Shown here: in pieces, positions 45,877 through 54,236 of the stretch
Layout of the letters: every line of letters starts with the position of its first letter
Position numbering within the stretch: the first letter of the stretch is position 1
Assembly: GCF_030518235.1 (NCBI RefSeq)
Contig: NZ_JAULSA010000002.1
Span: forward strand, 62,001-126,000
Length of the DNA: 64,000 bases
Direction of reading: 5' to 3'
Origin: Saccharibacillus sp. CPCC 101409
GTDB lineage: Bacteria; Bacillota; Bacilli; Paenibacillales; Paenibacillaceae
Made by a program: the position numbers and the translations under genes
The notes under the pieces: generated by a model
Databases searched by the model: none
What the model was told of the DNA's origin: nothing
Seen by the model: the letters and a program-made list of their open reading frames with translations, nothing else

Positions 45877-45952
45877 AAGGACAGGTCCCCAAAGACCGGC
45901 CACGCTTCCTCGAATCGGAAACGAAAGGCCTGATCGTAAGGGCTCTGTCCTT
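45877..45952 (-). terminator. Expression-platform terminator of the glycine riboswitch
   Basis: In the transcript AAGGACAG (from 45952-45945) can pair with CTGTCCTT (from 45884-45877), followed by a U-run. The 5' arm overlaps the P1 end of the second aptamer, so glycine binding should prevent terminator formation (an ON switch). Confidence 0.75.
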
Positions 45953-46178
45953 GATACCTGAGAGTTGCCCCGCCGCGAAGCGGGTTTCCCCTTGGGTGAT
46001 CCGCCCGCGGCTTCGGGCTGTGCTCCTGCCGCGCGGATGCTCTCCAGAGTGGCGTCCGGCAAAGGTCCTTTTGCCTGAGAGATTCACCGTCTTGCGCGCC
46101 AACGCGCTTTCGAACGGCTTACTCCTTCGGCGGCACCCGCAAAGCGCTGACGCGCTCCCGGTACTCTCTCCCTATGCT
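45943..46178 (-). promoter_or_regulatory. Tandem glycine riboswitch upstream of gcvT
   Basis: Two glycine aptamers in series. Aptamer 1 (about 46178-46055) has GGGAGAGAGTACCGG, GCCGCCGAAGGAGTAAGCCG and AATCTCTCAGGCAAAAGGACC. Aptamer 2 (about 46052-45943) has CTCTGGAGAGCATCCG, CACCCAAGGGGAAACC and CAACTCTCAGGTATCAAGGAC. Both keep the conserved CTCTCAGG...AAGGAC end. Edges are approximate. Confidence 0.95.
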
Positions 46179-46249
46179 TTCACTCGCCTATGCGCATGTC
46201 GTCGAACGTTCGTTTTTTTGCCAAATGCGGATCAAATGCTTTATCCTAA

Positions 46250-46279
46250 TTATTAAGGGATGGAGCCCCCGGTTGTCAA
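46250..46279 (-). promoter_or_regulatory. Sigma-A promoter of the gcvT operon
   Basis: On the minus strand TTGACA (46279-46274), an 18-nt spacer and TAATAA (46255-46250), about 70 nt before the first aptamer. Confidence 0.7.
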
Positions 46280-46317
46280 CAAAACTTTGAATTTTATTAA
46301 AATGTTTGACAGGAACA

Positions 46318-46346
46318 TTGACATGGGAAAAAGGCTGCCGTAAGCT
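46318..46346 (+). promoter_or_regulatory. Candidate promoter of gcvH
   Basis: TTGACA at 46318-46323, 17 nt, TAAGCT at 46341-46346. The -10 is poor. A second TTGACA stands at 46306. No riboswitch lies on this side. Confidence 0.4.
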
Positions 46347-46429
46347 TAAGTCGCGGAAAAATCCCGAACAAGTGAAAGAAAAAACATGCCGAATGTTCGG
46401 CAATATACCGAAATGGAGCGAAGCGTACA

Positions 46430-46822
46430 ATGAGTGAAGTGAAAGCGGGACTGTACTATACCGAGGACCACGAGTGGATCGAGAAGCTGGAAAACGGCAA
46501 CCTGCGTCTGGGCATCACGGATTTCGCGCAGCACCAACTTGGCGACATCGTATTCGTGGAACTGCCGGAGGAAGGCGCGGCGGTCGAAGCGGAAGCCAGC
46601 ATCGGATCGATCGAATCGGTTAAAACGGTCTCCGACCTGTTCTGCCCGGTAGGCGGCAAGATCGTTGCGGTCAACGGAGCGCTCGAGGGCGAACCGGAAC
46701 TGGTGAACAGCGCGCCTTACGGCGGGGGCTGGATGATCGAAATTCAGCCGGACGACGCGGCCGAAGGCCTGCTGGCCGGGCTGCTGACGCCGGAGAAATA
46801 CGAGCGGCACCAGGAAGACTGA
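46430..46822 (+). CDS. gcvH: Glycine cleavage system H protein
   Basis: A 130-aa lipoyl carrier that shuttles the aminomethyl intermediate between P, T and L proteins. The lipoylated lysine is K65 in SIESVKTVSDLF. TEDHEWIEKLENG at the start and GGGWMIEIQPDD near the end are typical. It is divergent from gcvT with about 600 nt between starts. gcvH also has a role in lipoate transfer to other enzymes in Bacillus, which could explain why it is not under the glycine riboswitch. Confidence 0.97.
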   Translation: MSEVKAGLYYTEDHEWIEKLENGNLRLGITDFAQHQLGDIVFVELPEEGAAVEAEASIGSIESVKTVSDLFCPVGGKIVAVNGALEGEPELVNSAPYGGGWMIEIQPDDAAEGLLAGLLTPEKYERHQED

Positions 46823-47199
46823 GCAAAGCGCGGGTTCCGGGCTTTCGGCTGCCGCGGGAAGTGCCGGGAAAACGGCGCGGCCGGCGGCAAACGGCAGTTT
46901 TGCCGTGCCGGTCGGGTAGGGAAGCGGGCGGAATCGACAGACGGACAGGCTCCGTCGTCGTCCGCCCGTTTTTGCGTTTTCGCGACATGCGGTTGCTAGT
47001 TTGCGCGTTCCGGGATCGTCCGCCCGAAGCCGCCGTCCCGCGGCGCCGGTCCGGGTTCGGGACGGCCGGGCGAGCACGAAAGAAACGGCGGGCTTTTTTT
47101 GAGCGGGATCGCGTTGTCATCGGGTATCGGCTTGGTTTATCATAATCGTAGCGGAACATGCTGCAAGACAACCTGAACGATCCGGAGGAGGACAACGCA
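46823..47199. other. Intergenic stretch without a supported gene
   Basis: GC-rich, with CGGGCGG-type short repeats and possible weak hairpins around 46860-46975. A small open frame (46861-47145) is very arginine-rich, without a ribosome site, and looks like chance. A -10-like TATCATAATCG precedes the SDR gene near 47137. Confidence 0.4.
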
Positions 47200-48048
47200 A
47201 TGACCGAAAAAACAGCGCTCGTCACAGGCGCGAATTCGGGAATGGGATTGGCGACATCGGCGGAACTTGTAAGCAGGGGGTATCGGGTGCTGATGGCCTG
47301 CCGCAGCCGGGAACGCGGCGAAGAAGCGCTGCGCAAAGTCGAAGAATCCGGCGGGCCGGGTTCGGCGGAGCTGGTGCTGTGCGATCTGGGCGATCTGGCC
47401 TCGATCCGCCGTTTCTCAGACGAGGTGCACGGGCGGATCTCCGCTCTCGACGTGCTGATCAACAACGCGGGCGTGGTCAGTCCGAAGCGCCGGGAAACGA
47501 AAGACGGCTTCGAGCTTGCGCTGGGCGTCAATCACCTGGGGCATTTTTTGTCCACGAATCTGCTGCTGGATCTGGTCCACGCAGCGGAAGCCGGGCGGAT
47601 CATCGTGGTGGCGTCCGGCGCGTACAAAGCGGGGCAAATTTATTTCCCGGACCCGCATCTGCGGGAAAACTACAATGTAATCAAATCGTATGGGCAATCC
47701 AAGCTGGCGAATATCCTGTTCGCGCGCGAGCTGGCGCTGCGGACGTACGGCACAAGCACAACGGTCAACGCGCTGCATCCGGGAGCGGTGCTGACCCAAC
47801 TCGGCATCAACCGGAAAACGGGTTTCGGGCAGGGCGTGTACAAAGCGCTCGGCAGGCTGCCGTCGTTCCAGACGCCCGAAGAAGGCGCTTCGACCGCCGT
47901 TTACCTGGCGGACAGCCCCGATGTGGCGGGTATTTCGAGGGAATACTTTTACCGCAGCAAGCCCCATAAACTGGACCGCAAAGCGGAAAACGACGAGACG
48001 GCCGCCCGCCTATGGGAGTGGAGCGAGCGGGAAGTCGGATTGGACTAG
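47200..48048 (+). CDS. Short-chain dehydrogenase/reductase (retinol dehydrogenase-like)
   Basis: A 282-aa NAD(P)-dependent oxidoreductase. TGANSGMG is the nucleotide-binding loop, LINNAGV follows, and the catalytic YxxxK is SYGQSKLAN. The length and the [10 protein letters not shown] segment resemble retinol dehydrogenase/WWOX-type SDRs; bacterial members have no settled substrate. GGAGGAGG is 8 nt before the ATG at 47200. The stop codon TAG lies within the CTAG of an inserted palindrome. Confidence 0.9.
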   Translation: MTEKTALVTGANSGMGLATSAELVSRGYRVLMACRSRERGEEALRKVEESGGPGSAELVLCDLGDLASIRRFSDEVHGRISALDVLINNAGVVSPKRRETKDGFELALGVNHLGHFLSTNLLLDLVHAAEAGRIIVVASGAYKAGQIYFPDPHLRENYNVIKSYGQSKLANILFARELALRTYGTSTTVNALHPGAVLTQLGINRKTGFGQGVYKALGRLPSFQTPEEGASTAVYLADSPDVAGISREYFYRSKPHKLDRKAENDETAARLWEWSEREVGLD

Positions 48049-48096
48049 GGCGTGTCTTCAAACCTCGATGGAAGCAGATTTGAGGACACGCCCTAG
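48045..48096. mobile_element. 52-bp palindrome flanked by CTAG (MITE-like or IS-end remnant)
   Basis: Arms 48045-48062 and 48079-48096 are complementary over 18 bp (one G-U): CTAGGGCGTGTCTTCAAA and TTTGAGGACACGCCCTAG, with a 16-nt centre. CTAG stands at both outer ends, as a target duplication would. No T-run follows, so a terminator is less likely. The left CTAG supplies the stop of the SDR gene. Confidence 0.55.
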
Positions 48097-48202
48097 AACG
48101 GGAGCGGCTGTGCCGGGTTTTGCAGGCGGCGGATTCAAGCGGAACGCATCGAATCCAAACAGGATTTTGAAACGGCAGATTTTAATGACGGGGGACACCG
48201 AT

Positions 48203-48733
48203 ATGACGACATCCGAAGAAACAACATCGAGCGAACTGCCTGTAATCGAACTGGCGGGCCGGGAAGATCTCCCGGCTATCGTGAGTATTTACAACTCGAC
48301 TATTGCCGGGCGCATGGTTACGGCGGACCTTGAGCCGATTACTGTGGAGAGCCGGCTCCAATGGTTCGAGGAGCATATGCCGGCCCGCCGGCCGCTGTGG
48401 GTGATGCGGCGGCAGGGCCGCGTGCTGGCCTGGATCAGTTTGCAGTCCTTCTACGGCCGGCCGGCTTACGACGCCACCGCGGAGGTCAGCATTTACGTCG
48501 ACGAGTCGCTGCGCGGCACGGGCGCGGGCAGCCGGCTGCTGGAGAAAGCGATCGCCGAAAGCCCGGCGCTCGGCGTAAACACGCTGCTCGGCTTCGTGTT
48601 CGGGCATAACGAACCGAGCCTGCGGCTGCTGCGCAAATACGGATTCGAATCGTGGGGGCATCTGCCGCGCGTCGCGGTGCTGGACGGCATCGAACGCGAC
48701 CTGGTGATTTTGGGTCTGCGCATCGGGGGATAG
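48203..48733 (+). CDS. GNAT acetyltransferase (phosphinothricin acetyltransferase-like)
   Basis: A 176-aa GNAT-fold protein. [21 protein letters not shown] and [14 protein letters not shown] match the PAT/COG1247 subgroup; the acetyl-CoA loop is [15 protein letters not shown]. This group acetylates phosphinothricin, methionine sulfoximine or amino-acid-like amines; the natural substrate is unknown. GGGGG lies 8 nt before the ATG at 48203. It lies just after the SDR gene and the palindrome. Confidence 0.87.
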   Translation: MTTSEETTSSELPVIELAGREDLPAIVSIYNSTIAGRMVTADLEPITVESRLQWFEEHMPARRPLWVMRRQGRVLAWISLQSFYGRPAYDATAEVSIYVDESLRGTGAGSRLLEKAIAESPALGVNTLLGFVFGHNEPSLRLLRKYGFESWGHLPRVAVLDGIERDLVILGLRIGG

Positions 48734-48797
48734 AAGCGGGCGGAGGCAGGCTGCGATTCGGCTGCGGTTCGGCGATGTATGCCGATCGGCGAGCCGC

Positions 48798-48989
48798 TTA
48801 CGTTGTATTTTTTGCAATGAAAAAGCCGTAATTTAGTTATTTCGGGCTGCTACGTTGTATATTATGCAACGTAATCGGCTAAAAATGGCTTTAAAAGCGC
48901 AAAATCCGGTTTTACATTGCAGAATCTGCAACGTAGGGATGCAAGATCGATCGAAACAACTGTTTACATTGCAAAATGTGCAACGTAAA
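48798..48989. repeat. Array of four TACGTTGCA-type palindromes
   Basis: Units at 48798-48817, 48850-48874, 48911-48936 and 48963-48989 fit the consensus TTTACRTTGYANNNTGCAACGTAAA, spaced 52-61 nt. Each can fold into a short hairpin. They occupy the gap after the GNAT gene, with no coding frame. Confidence 0.85.
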
Positions 48990-49065
48990 GCCGTCATTCC
49001 AGCTTAGGCTGCTGTTTGCATGGCAAATCGCGAATCTCCGGCCGGTGGAAGCGGGAACGGAGCGG

Positions 49066-49092
49066 CGGAGCGTCTTCCGACGCTCCGTTTTT
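49066..49092 (+). terminator. Terminator after the palindrome array
   Basis: CGGAGCGTC-TTCC-GACGCTCCG (49066-49087) followed by TTTTT. It would end transcripts coming from the GNAT gene through the array. Confidence 0.85.
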
Positions 49093-49199
49093 GCCGTCAG
49101 CGGCGCTTCGAGATCCAAACGGACAAAATATGGAGAATGTGCGTCCCTTGCCCTATTTTCGTCCAAATATAGAGAGTAAGCGGAGGAGGCCGGAGGAGC

Positions 49200-49469
49200 A
49201 TGGGCGATTTGAGCTTGAAGATCCAAACCGCTTTCGAGCTGTTCGACGCGGGCAGGCCGCGCGAAGTCGAAGCGCTGTACCGGCTTTGCCTCGATGAACC
49301 CGGCGGCCGGGAAGGACGGGCCTACCGGAGCATCCTGCACGGTCTCGGCTACATAAAATGCGAGCAGGGCCGATACGGCGAAGCCCGGTCCCTGTACGAA
49401 GAACTGGCCGCGCTGGCCCGAAGCGATGCCGATCCGCTGGAGGAAGCGATCGCGCTGGCCGGGCGGTAA
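49200..49469 (+). CDS. TPR-like protein, probably C-terminally truncated
   Basis: An 89-aa cytoplasmic protein with two tetratricopeptide-like units: IQTAFELFDAGRPREVEALYRLCL and LHGLGYIKCEQGRYGEARSLYEELAALA. It stops abruptly in a third helix (EEAIALAGR). Paenibacillus proteins of this kind are, as I remember, longer with a further ALHQLGMVER-type repeat, so this may be a remnant. GGAGG upstream of the ATG is good. The following 140 nt are GC-rich without a matching frame. Confidence 0.6.
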   Translation: MGDLSLKIQTAFELFDAGRPREVEALYRLCLDEPGGREGRAYRSILHGLGYIKCEQGRYGEARSLYEELAALARSDADPLEEAIALAGR

Positions 49470-49609
49470 GAGCGGCCGGACGGCGTTTCGGCCGTGCCGG
49501 CGGCGGCACCGGCGTGGCGCGGCGGCCGCGTCGCGAGCTTCGAGGGGCAGGCTCGAGCCCCGGACGAAGCGCGGCGAAGGCGCCGGCCGGGGGACTCCCG
49601 ATATCAGGA

Positions 49610-49647
49610 GGCGGCGCGTTTGGCGAAGCGCCGCCGGACTTTTTTTG
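49610..49647 (+). terminator. Terminator of the TPR gene
   Basis: GGCGGCGC (49610-49617) pairs with GCGCCGCC (49628-49635), followed by GGACTTTTTTT. Confidence 0.85.
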
Positions 49648-49724
49648 ACGATAATTAAGGGCTGCGCGATCAAACGAGTCTGTGCGAAAAGACATGAACA
49701 ACTTCAATCAAAGGGGGGACGGAA

Positions 49725-52700
49725 ATGTCCGATATGCACAGTTTTAACGATACGCTGGATTGTCCGGACTTCGAGGCGTACCCGTACGGAGATCTGGGGC
49801 TGACGTTTTCCTCCCAGTACTGCACGTTCAAGGTATGGGTGCCGGGAGCCGAGAAAGTGAGCGTCGTCATCTACGAGGACGAAGGCGTTTACGATGCGGC
49901 GGGCCGGGTGACGGACCATGCCGGCGGGCGGGAGCTGACGATGGAAGAAGACGAGTACGGCGTATGGAGCATCGTCGTGCCGGGCGACCTGGAAGGGTCT
50001 TATTATATGTATCACATCACGTACAAGATCGGCGAACACGAGCAGAGCCGCTACGCGGTCGATCCGTACGTCCGGGCGGCTTCGGCCAACGCCCAGCGCG
50101 GCGCGATCGTGGATCTGAAGCGGACGGACCCGCAGGGCTGGGAGAACGACGTTCGCCCGCCGCTGCGCCACCCGGTCGATTCGGTGCTGTACGAGCTTCA
50201 CGTGCGCGATTTCTCGGCGTCGGAAGACGCGAAAATGAACCACTCCGGCCAGTACCTGGCGTTTACGGAATCCGGCATCCGGACGAAAGAAGGGCGCAAA
50301 GTCGGCATCGATCACCTGGAAGAGCTCGGCGTGACGCACGTCCATCTGCTGCCGGTGTACGATTTCTGTTCGGTCAACGAATGCGACGTGACGCCCGAAG
50401 CGTACAACTGGGGCTACGATCCGCAGAATTATAATGTGCCCGAAGGCTCGTACTCGTCCGACCCGCACGATCCCGAAGCGCGCATCCGCGAGCTGAAGCA
50501 GCTGGTGCAGGCGCTGCACGCGCGCGGCATCCGGGTGGTGGTGGACGTGGTGTTCAACCATACGTTTTCGGTGGAGGACGGCCCGTTCGATCCGGTCGTG
50601 CCTGGCTACTACTACCGCTTCAACAAATACGGGCAGCTCAGCAACGGCTCCGGCGTGGGCAACGAGCTGGCGACGGAGCGGCCGATGGTGCGCAAATACA
50701 TTCTCGATTCGCTGATGTACTGGGCGGAAGAGTATCATGTGGACGGCTTCCGCTTCGACCTGATGGGGCTGATCGACACGACGACCATGCGCCTGATCGC
50801 GTCGACGCTGCACGAGAAAGTCGATCCGTCGATCCTGATCTACGGCGAGCCGTGGACGGCGCTCGATTCGCCGCTGCGCGAACTGACGCTCAAAGGATCG
50901 CAGCAGGGCGGAGGCTTCGCGGTATTCAACGACAACTTCCGCAACGCGCTCAAAGGCGACGGCGACGGCTGGGGCACGGGCTTTGTCAGCGGCGCGCCGG
51001 GCAAAGAAGGCGAGATCGCGCAGGGGCTGCGCGGTTCGGTGCACGATTTCGCGGCCGAGCCGGCGGAAAGCGTCAACTACGTCACGGCGCACGACAACCT
51101 GATTCTGTGGGACAAACTGCTCAAATCGCGCGGACAATGGGAAGAGGCCGCTTTCGTAGCGTTTCACGACGGCAGTCCGTCTTCCGGCGTAACGGCGGCT
51201 CAGGCGGTGGAAGCAAGCCGTCCTTACGGGATGCTGGACGAGATCGACCCGCTGGAGCACGATCTGGTCAAACGGCAGCTGCTGGCCTACGGCCTGATCC
51301 TGACTTCGCAGGGCGTGCCGTTTATCAGCGCGGGCGACGAGCTGCTGCGCACCAAATTCGGCGACCATAACAGCTACCGCAGCCCCGATGCAATCAATGC
51401 GATCCGCTGGGAAAACAAAGACCGTTTCCACGCCGTGACCGATTATATCCGCGGGCTGATCCAGCTCAGGCGTTCGCACCGGGCGTTCCGGTTGAAAACG
51501 CGCGCGGATATCGAGAAGCATATGGACGTGTTCCGCATGCACGGCGGCGTGGTCGGCTTTACGCTGAACGATCACGCTGGCGGCGATCTGTGGCAAACGA
51601 TCCTGGTCGTGCACAACGCTTCGGAAAGCGGGCAGACCGTCGATCTGCCGCCGCGCAGCCGCTCGTGGAAGATCGTGGTCGACGGACGGCGCGCCGGCAC
51701 GGAGGCGATCGGCGAAGCGTCGGATACCGTCGACGTGCCCGCGCTGTCGACGATGGTGCTGTACGACGAGGAAGACGATTATGTGCCGGAGCCGGGCGTG
51801 CTCGAATGGGAGAATATGCCGGGCGTCGTGCAGCCGGGCGAAAAGCTGTTTCTTCAGGCGACGGTGCGCGACCAGCGCGGCCGGAGAATGCCGGAAGCGG
51901 AAGTGACGTATCATTCGTCCGACCCCGAACAGATGCTGATCCGCCGCGACGGCACGGCCTGGGCGATCGGCCTGGGACGCGCGCTGATTACCGCGATCTG
52001 CGGCGATATGCAGAGCAGCACCGCGATTCTGATCGAGCGGCGCACGGTGCACCAGATCGGGATTGCGATGGACGACGAAGTTCGCCGTTTATATGTCGCG
52101 CGCAGCCTGAAGCTGCGGGCGGAGCCGAAAGACCCGTTCGGCAACCCGATGTCGGCTTCGCGCCTGGAGTGGCGCTCCAGCGATGTGGGCATCGCCACGG
52201 TCAACCAGGCGGGACGGGTGACCGGCGTCAAGCCGGGCCGCGCGGTGATCTCCGTGCTCGGCGACGGCGTCCAGGCGCAGCTTGCGCTGGAAGTGCGCGA
52301 GTACAAGCCGCGCAAGCTGATTCTCGAATACGAGCGGGAAGACGGCGATTACGCCGGCTGGAACCTGTGGCTGTGGGGCGCTTCGTTCGGCAGCCGCCGG
52401 GTCGACTTCGCCGATACCGAAGGCGAAGCGGCTTCGCTGCTGCTGGATGTGCCGCCGGACGTGGCGAGCCTGGGCTTTATCGTCCGCCACGAAGAATGGG
52501 AGAAAAAAGACATTTCGGCCGACCGCTATATCGATCTGAGCGTAATCCGGGGCGGCTGGGTGCGCATCCGGATTCGCAGCGGCGAATACCGGGTATCGGC
52601 CGAAGCGCTGGAAGAAAGCGAGATTCCAGCGGAGAAAGAGCGCTTCGAGCGCCTGGAGCGCGAAGCGGGCGAGCGGACGGCCGAAGCGGAAGTCGAAGCT

Positions 52701-52922
52701 GCCGCGGCCGCCGAAGCTGTCTCGGCTGCGGAAGCCGATCAGCAGCAGACGCTTGAAGGCGAAGCGGAGCAGCAGGCTCCGGTTTCGGACCACCCCGGAG
52801 CCGTGACGGAGTCCCGCTCCGGCGAAGGCGGGCCGGGCGAAGCCGGGCACCGACATTCTGCCGAAACGGCAGAGGAAGCGGAATCGCCGCCGCAAGAGCC
52901 GGAAAACGGCGAACGGCAGTAA
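49725..52922 (+). CDS. Type I pullulanase with C-terminal Ig-like and CBM41-like domains
   Basis: A 1065-aa GH13 debranching enzyme that hydrolyses alpha-1,6 links in pullulan, amylopectin or glycogen. No signal peptide, so probably cytoplasmic. Order: CBM48-like N-domain (about 1-120); GH13 barrel with the pullulanase signature YNWGYDP (about 225), DVVFNHT (about 273), GFRFDLMG with the nucleophile (about 344), YGEPW acid/base (about 373) and VTAHDN; beta domain to about 690; two Big-type Ig-like units (about 690-865); a CBM41-like segment YEREDGDYAGWNLWLWG (about 870-965); and an Ala/Glu-rich tail. CBM41 is usually N-terminal in this family. GGGGGGACGG precedes the ATG. Confidence 0.93.
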   Translation: MSDMHSFNDTLDCPDFEAYPYGDLGLTFSSQYCTFKVWVPGAEKVSVVIYEDEGVYDAAGRVTDHAGGRELTMEEDEYGVWSIVVPGDLEGSYYMYHITYKIGEHEQSRYAVDPYVRAASANAQRGAIVDLKRTDPQGWENDVRPPLRHPVDSVLYELHVRDFSASEDAKMNHSGQYLAFTESGIRTKEGRKVGIDHLEELGVTHVHLLPVYDFCSVNECDVTPEAYNWGYDPQNYNVPEGSYSSDPHDPEARIRELKQLVQALHARGIRVVVDVVFNHTFSVEDGPFDPVVPGYYYRFNKYGQLSNGSGVGNELATERPMVRKYILDSLMYWAEEYHVDGFRFDLMGLIDTTTMRLIASTLHEKVDPSILIYGEPWTALDSPLRELTLKGSQQGGGFAVFNDNFRNALKGDGDGWGTGFVSGAPGKEGEIAQGLRGSVHDFAAEPAESVNYVTAHDNLILWDKLLKSRGQWEEAAFVAFHDGSPSSGVTAAQAVEASRPYGMLDEIDPLEHDLVKRQLLAYGLILTSQGVPFISAGDELLRTKFGDHNSYRSPDAINAIRWENKDRFHAVTDYIRGLIQLRRSHRAFRLKTRADIEKHMDVFRMHGGVVGFTLNDHAGGDLWQTILVVHNASESGQTVDLPPRSRSWKIVVDGRRAGTEAIGEASDTVDVPALSTMVLYDEEDDYVPEPGVLEWENMPGVVQPGEKLFLQATVRDQRGRRMPEAEVTYHSSDPEQMLIRRDGTAWAIGLGRALITAICGDMQSSTAILIERRTVHQIGIAMDDEVRRLYVARSLKLRAEPKDPFGNPMSASRLEWRSSDVGIATVNQAGRVTGVKPGRAVISVLGDGVQAQLALEVREYKPRKLILEYEREDGDYAGWNLWLWGASFGSRRVDFADTEGEAASLLLDVPPDVASLGFIVRHEEWEKKDISADRYIDLSVIRGGWVRIRIRSGEYRVSAEALEESEIPAEKERFERLEREAGERTAEAEVEAAAAAEAVSAAEADQQQTLEGEAEQQAPVSDHPGAVTESRSGEGGPGEAGHRHSAETAEEAESPPQEPENGERQ

Positions 52923-52986
52923 GCCCGAGCCGCCGCGCGGCGCCGGACAACGTTGGCGCAGGAATCTTAATCCACCCCGAAACCCC

Positions 52987-53029
52987 AAAAAGCCGAGTCC
53001 CGGAAATCATCCCGGGACTCGGCTTTTTT
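52987..53029. terminator. Bidirectional terminator between pullulanase and oxidoreductase genes
   Basis: AAAAAGCCGAGTCCCGG pairs with CCGGGACTCGGCTTTTTT; the genes on the two sides converge. Confidence 0.93.
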
Positions 53030-53084
53030 CATCCTACCTATTAACCGCGTTTCTAAACGCGTTTCCCAAACCCGTCAGCCGGGT

Positions 53085-54179
53085 TTAAGCTTCCGCTCCG
53101 TTCATGTACACCGCTTTGCCGGTGCGCGCCGATTCGTAGATCGCTTCGAGGATCTCCGAGACCACGCAGGCTTGTTCCGGCGTAACGGTCGGTTCCAGAT
53201 CCTGGTCGATCGCTTCGATCCAGCGGTACGCTTCCAGGTCGGAATCGCTCTCGACATTGCCCGCGTAGAACGCGACGCCGCCCGAAGACAGCTCGGCTTC
53301 TTTCGTATACAAACGGCTGAATTCTTCGCCGTTGATCCGCAGGCCGTCCTTCATGTCCGCGCCCGCTTCGCTGCCGCTCAGCGTACACTTGGCTTCGTGC
53401 ACGTCGAGCGTGTTCAGCGCCCAGCTCGATTCCAGCGTAACGGTCGCGCCGTTTTCCATCACGATCATGCCGAAAGCCGAATCTTCCACTTTGAACTTGC
53501 TCGGGTCCCACGGGCCCCAGGCGTTGGCGGCGTTCTCGCGCTGCGACAGCTCGTGATACTTGGTGCCCAGTACGACTTTCGGCTTGTAGTTGTCCATCAT
53601 CCACAGCGTCAGGTCGAGCGCGTGGGTGCCGATATCGATCAGCGGGCCTCCGCCCTGCTTTTCCTCATCCAGGAACACGCCCCAGGTCGGCACGGCTCTG
53701 CGGCGGATCGCATGGGCTTTGGCGTAGTAAATATTGCCGAGGCCGCCGTCTTCGCAGACGCGTTTCAGATGCTGGCTGTCCGGACGGAAACGGTTGTTGT
53801 AGCCGATCGTCAGCTTTTTGCCGCTTTTCTTGGCCGCTTCGACCATTTGACGGGCTTCCGCCGCCGTTTTGGCCATCGGCTTTTCGCACATAACGTGCTT
53901 GTCCGCTTCGAGAGCGGCGATCGAGATGCGGGCGTGCGATTCGTTCGGCGTCAGCACATGGATCACGTCGATCGACGCATCTTTCAGCAGCTCGGTATAG
54001 TCTTCGTACACTTTCGCGCCTTCGGCGCCGTATTTCTCCGCGGCCGCTTCGGCGCGCTCCGTGACGATATCGCAGAAAGCGACCAGTTCGACGTTGTTCA
54101 GTTTGCTCAGGCTGGGCAGGTGTTTGCCGTTGGCGATGCCGCCGCAGCCGATAATACCGATTTTGTACGTTTTACTCAT
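53085..54179 (-). CDS. Gfo/Idh/MocA-family oxidoreductase
   Basis: A 364-aa NAD(P)-dependent dehydrogenase of sugars or polyols. The N-terminal Rossmann fold has GIIGCGGIANGKHL, and EKPMAKTAAEARQM is the family's EKP motif. GGGPLIDIGTHALDLTLWMM carries the metal-free catalytic Asp/His pair. ATG 54179 with GAGGTG upstream is chosen. Third gene of the oxidoreductase-AraC-oxidoreductase operon. Substrate not assignable; inositol- or glucose-type substrates are common in the family. Confidence 0.93.
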   Translation of the reverse strand: MSKTYKIGIIGCGGIANGKHLPSLSKLNNVELVAFCDIVTERAEAAAEKYGAEGAKVYEDYTELLKDASIDVIHVLTPNESHARISIAALEADKHVMCEKPMAKTAAEARQMVEAAKKSGKKLTIGYNNRFRPDSQHLKRVCEDGGLGNIYYAKAHAIRRRAVPTWGVFLDEEKQGGGPLIDIGTHALDLTLWMMDNYKPKVVLGTKYHELSQRENAANAWGPWDPSKFKVEDSAFGMIVMENGATVTLESSWALNTLDVHEAKCTLSGSEAGADMKDGLRINGEEFSRLYTKEAELSSGGVAFYAGNVESDSDLEAYRWIEAIDQDLEPTVTPEQACVVSEILEAIYESARTGKAVYMNGAEA

Positions 54180-54236
54180 GATTGGATTCACCTCGTTATA
54201 GGAATAGGGGGATGTTCGAAAATAACGTGCCGGCGC

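Noticed and set aside
46861..47145. A 94-codon frame between gcvH and the SDR gene
   Set aside because: Arg-rich, no ribosome site, no similarity to anything I recognise; GC-driven chance frame.
48798..48989. CRISPR array
   Set aside because: Units are palindromic, only four, unequal in sequence and spacing, and there are no cas genes.
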